Position numbers and translations under genes: made by a program. The notes below the pieces were generated by a model. The model was given only the letters and a program-made list of their open reading frames with translations, did no database searches and was not told the origin of the DNA. Shown here piece after piece: positions 6,351 to 7,230 of a stretch of DNA of 7,230 nucleotides (positions within the stretch are counted from its first letter, which is position 1; each line of letters opens with the position of its first letter). The stretch covers positions 1 to 7,230 of the forward strand of contig JAGBPB010000011.1 of NCBI GenBank assembly GCA_017633615.1, written 5' to 3'. Source of the DNA: Bacteroidaceae bacterium (GTDB lineage: Bacteria; Bacteroidota; Bacteroidia; Bacteroidales; Bacteroidaceae).

Positions 6351-6569
6351 ATGGCAAAGCAATCCGCAATTGAACAGGACGGAACAATAGTTGAGGCATT
6401 GTCCAATGCAATGTTCCGTATCCAATTGGAGAACGGACACGAGATTACCGGTCATATTTCCGGTAAGATGAGAATGCATTTTATCAAGATCCTTCCCGGT
6501 GATAAGGTTAAGGTTGAGATGTCACCTTATGACCTGACCAAGGGCAGGATAGTATTCAGGTACAAATAA
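6351..6569 (+). CDS. infA: translation initiation factor IF-1
   Basis: This encodes 72 residues, exactly the usual IF-1 length, and consists of a single S1-type OB fold. Landmarks are the start [17 protein letters not shown], the central [21 protein letters not shown] (about 19-39, the beta strands of the barrel), [22 protein letters not shown] (about 41-62), and the ending [11 protein letters not shown]-1 binds the 30S A site during initiation and supports IF-2 and IF-3. The start is one base after the map stop, with a seven-base SD, so coupling to map is likely. rpmJ follows after 11 nt. Confidence 0.97.
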   Translation: MAKQSAIEQDGTIVEALSNAMFRIQLENGHEITGHISGKMRMHFIKILPGDKVKVEMSPYDLTKGRIVFRYK

Positions 6570-6580
6570 AACATAAGAAT

Positions 6581-6697
6581 ATGAAAGTTAGAGTTTCATT
6601 GAAGAAGCGTTCAGCCGACTGCAAGATTGTTCGTCGCAAGGGACGTCTGTATTTAATCAACAAGAAGAATCCCAAGATGAAACTGCGTCAGGGATAA
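6581..6697 (+). CDS. rpmJ: 50S ribosomal protein L36 (bL36), zinc-free form
   Basis: This 38-residue gene runs from ATG at 6581 to TAA at 6695-6697: [19 protein letters not shown] followed by a basic tail ending KMKLRQG. Length, position between infA and rpsM, and the CKIVRR and RQG motifs identify L36. The zinc-binding form uses three Cys and one His. Here only Cys14 is left; the other positions read Ser11, Asn27 and about Met33, so the protein is the C- (zinc-independent) type typical of Bacteroidota. L36 stabilises 23S rRNA packing in the large subunit. The leader is A-rich without an SD and shares the 10-mer TAAGAATATG with rpsN. Confidence 0.96.
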   Translation: MKVRVSLKKRSADCKIVRRKGRLYLINKKNPKMKLRQG

Positions 6698-6723
6698 ATT
6701 CGGGTAAACAAACAAATTAATAT

Positions 6724-7104
6724 ATGGCAATAAGAATCGCAGGCGTTGACATCCCGCAGAACAAGAGGGGTGAAATCGCGTTAACCTACATTTTTGGTAT
6801 TGGTCGCAGCAGCGCAGTCAAGATTTTGGCTAAGGCTGGTGTGGATAAAGACATCAAGGCTCAGGATTGGACTGATGATATGGCAGCACGCATCCGTGAG
6901 GTTATTGGTGCAGAGTATAAGGTAGAGGGCGACCTCCGTAGTGAGGTTCAGCTGAACATCAAGCGTTTGATGGATATCGGTTGTTATCGTGGTATCCGTC
7001 ATCGTATCGGACTTCCTGTACGTGGTCAGAGTACAAAGAACAATGCCCGTACACGTAAGGGTCGCAAGAAGACTGTTGCTAACAAGAAAAAGGCTACTAA
7101 ATAA
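6724..7104 (+). CDS. rpsM: 30S ribosomal protein S13 (uS13)
   Basis: This encodes 126 residues, the usual bacterial size. The start [16 protein letters not shown], the helix-hairpin-helix-like [19 protein letters not shown] (about 21-39) and the C-terminal signature [17 protein letters not shown] (about 86-102), followed by [10 protein letters not shown] and a Lys-rich tail, are all typical. S13 lies in the 30S head, contacts the P-site tRNA through its tail and bridges to L5 in the large subunit. ATG at 6724 is preceded by an A/T-rich 26-nt gap without an SD or recognisable promoter. rpsK starts 7 nt after the stop. Confidence 0.97.
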   Translation: MAIRIAGVDIPQNKRGEIALTYIFGIGRSSAVKILAKAGVDKDIKAQDWTDDMAARIREVIGAEYKVEGDLRSEVQLNIKRLMDIGCYRGIRHRIGLPVRGQSTKNNARTRKGRKKTVANKKKATK

Positions 7105-7111
7105 TTGAACT

Positions 7112-7230
7112 ATGGCAAAGAAAACAGTTGCAGCTAAGAAGAGAAATGTGAAGGTAGATGCAATGGGACAGTTGCACGTACATTCATCCTTCAACAACAT
7201 CATTGTTACTCTTGCTAACAGTGAAGGTCA
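7112..7230 (+). CDS. rpsK: 30S ribosomal protein S11 (uS11), 3' end missing
   Basis: ATG at 7112 opens a frame running to the window edge, with 39 full codons and two bases of the next. It reads [20 protein letters not shown] and then [19 protein letters not shown]. The basic N-terminal tail and the [10 protein letters not shown] strand are characteristic of S11, and the position after rpsM is the standard alpha-operon order. S11 lies on the 30S platform near the mRNA exit and binds 16S rRNA with S6 and S18. About two thirds of the protein, including its C-terminal signature, is outside the window. The leader has no SD motif. Confidence 0.95.
   Translation, partial: MAKKTVAAKKRNVKVDAMGQLHVHSSFNNIIVTLANSEG

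Noticed and set aside
6698..6723. Possible promoter or terminator between rpmJ and rpsM, where spc-type and alpha-type blocks meet
   Set aside because: The 26-nt gap has no inverted repeat, T-run or recognisable promoter; it appears to be plain A/T-rich leader.

Overview
This window is an internal piece of the large conserved ribosomal protein gene cluster (the S10-spc-alpha region). All 16 genes lie on the + strand: rplN (5' end missing), rplX, rplE, rpsN, rpsH, rplF, rplR, rpsE, rpmD, rplO, secY, map, infA, rpmJ, rpsM and rpsK (3' end missing). The protein sequences point to a member of Bacteroidota, most likely order Bacteroidales (a Bacteroides/Prevotella-like lineage). The signs are a 38-residue L36 and a 99-residue S14 that both lack zinc-binding cysteines, an uninterrupted secY-map-infA-rpmJ order with no adk, A/T-rich leaders without Shine-Dalgarno (SD) motifs before many genes, and close resemblance of L14, L15, SecY and MetAP to Bacteroidales proteins as I remember them. 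Genus cannot be set from sight alone.

Layout. Positions 1-4133 hold the spc-type ribosomal protein block. Positions 4139-5539 encode SecY, the channel of the Sec translocon. Positions 5549-6349 encode methionine aminopeptidase, which removes the initiator Met from new chains. Positions 6351-7230 hold translation initiation factor IF-1 and the start of the alpha-type block (L36, S13, S11). Gaps are mostly 1-26 nt, rplX and rplE overlap by one base, and no convincing promoter or terminator was seen, so the whole stretch reads as part of one polycistronic unit. Products cover both subunits (L14, L24, L5, L6, L18, L30, L15, L36; S14, S8, S5, S13, S11) plus initiation, N-terminal maturation and membrane insertion of nascent proteins.

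No new multi-gene system is present; this is mainly ordinary core genome. Three things depart from the expected picture. First, SecY carries an extra N-terminal segment of about 22-24 residues that looks like an additional transmembrane helix, with no alternative start downstream that would remove it. Second, the only sizeable gap (66 nt, rpsN-rpsH) contains an imperfect tandem duplication, a six-codon mini-ORF and a bulged hairpin just ahead of rpsH. Third, a few genes (rpmD above all, also rplF and infA) have strong SD sequences, in a phylum where SD-led initiation is generally weak.
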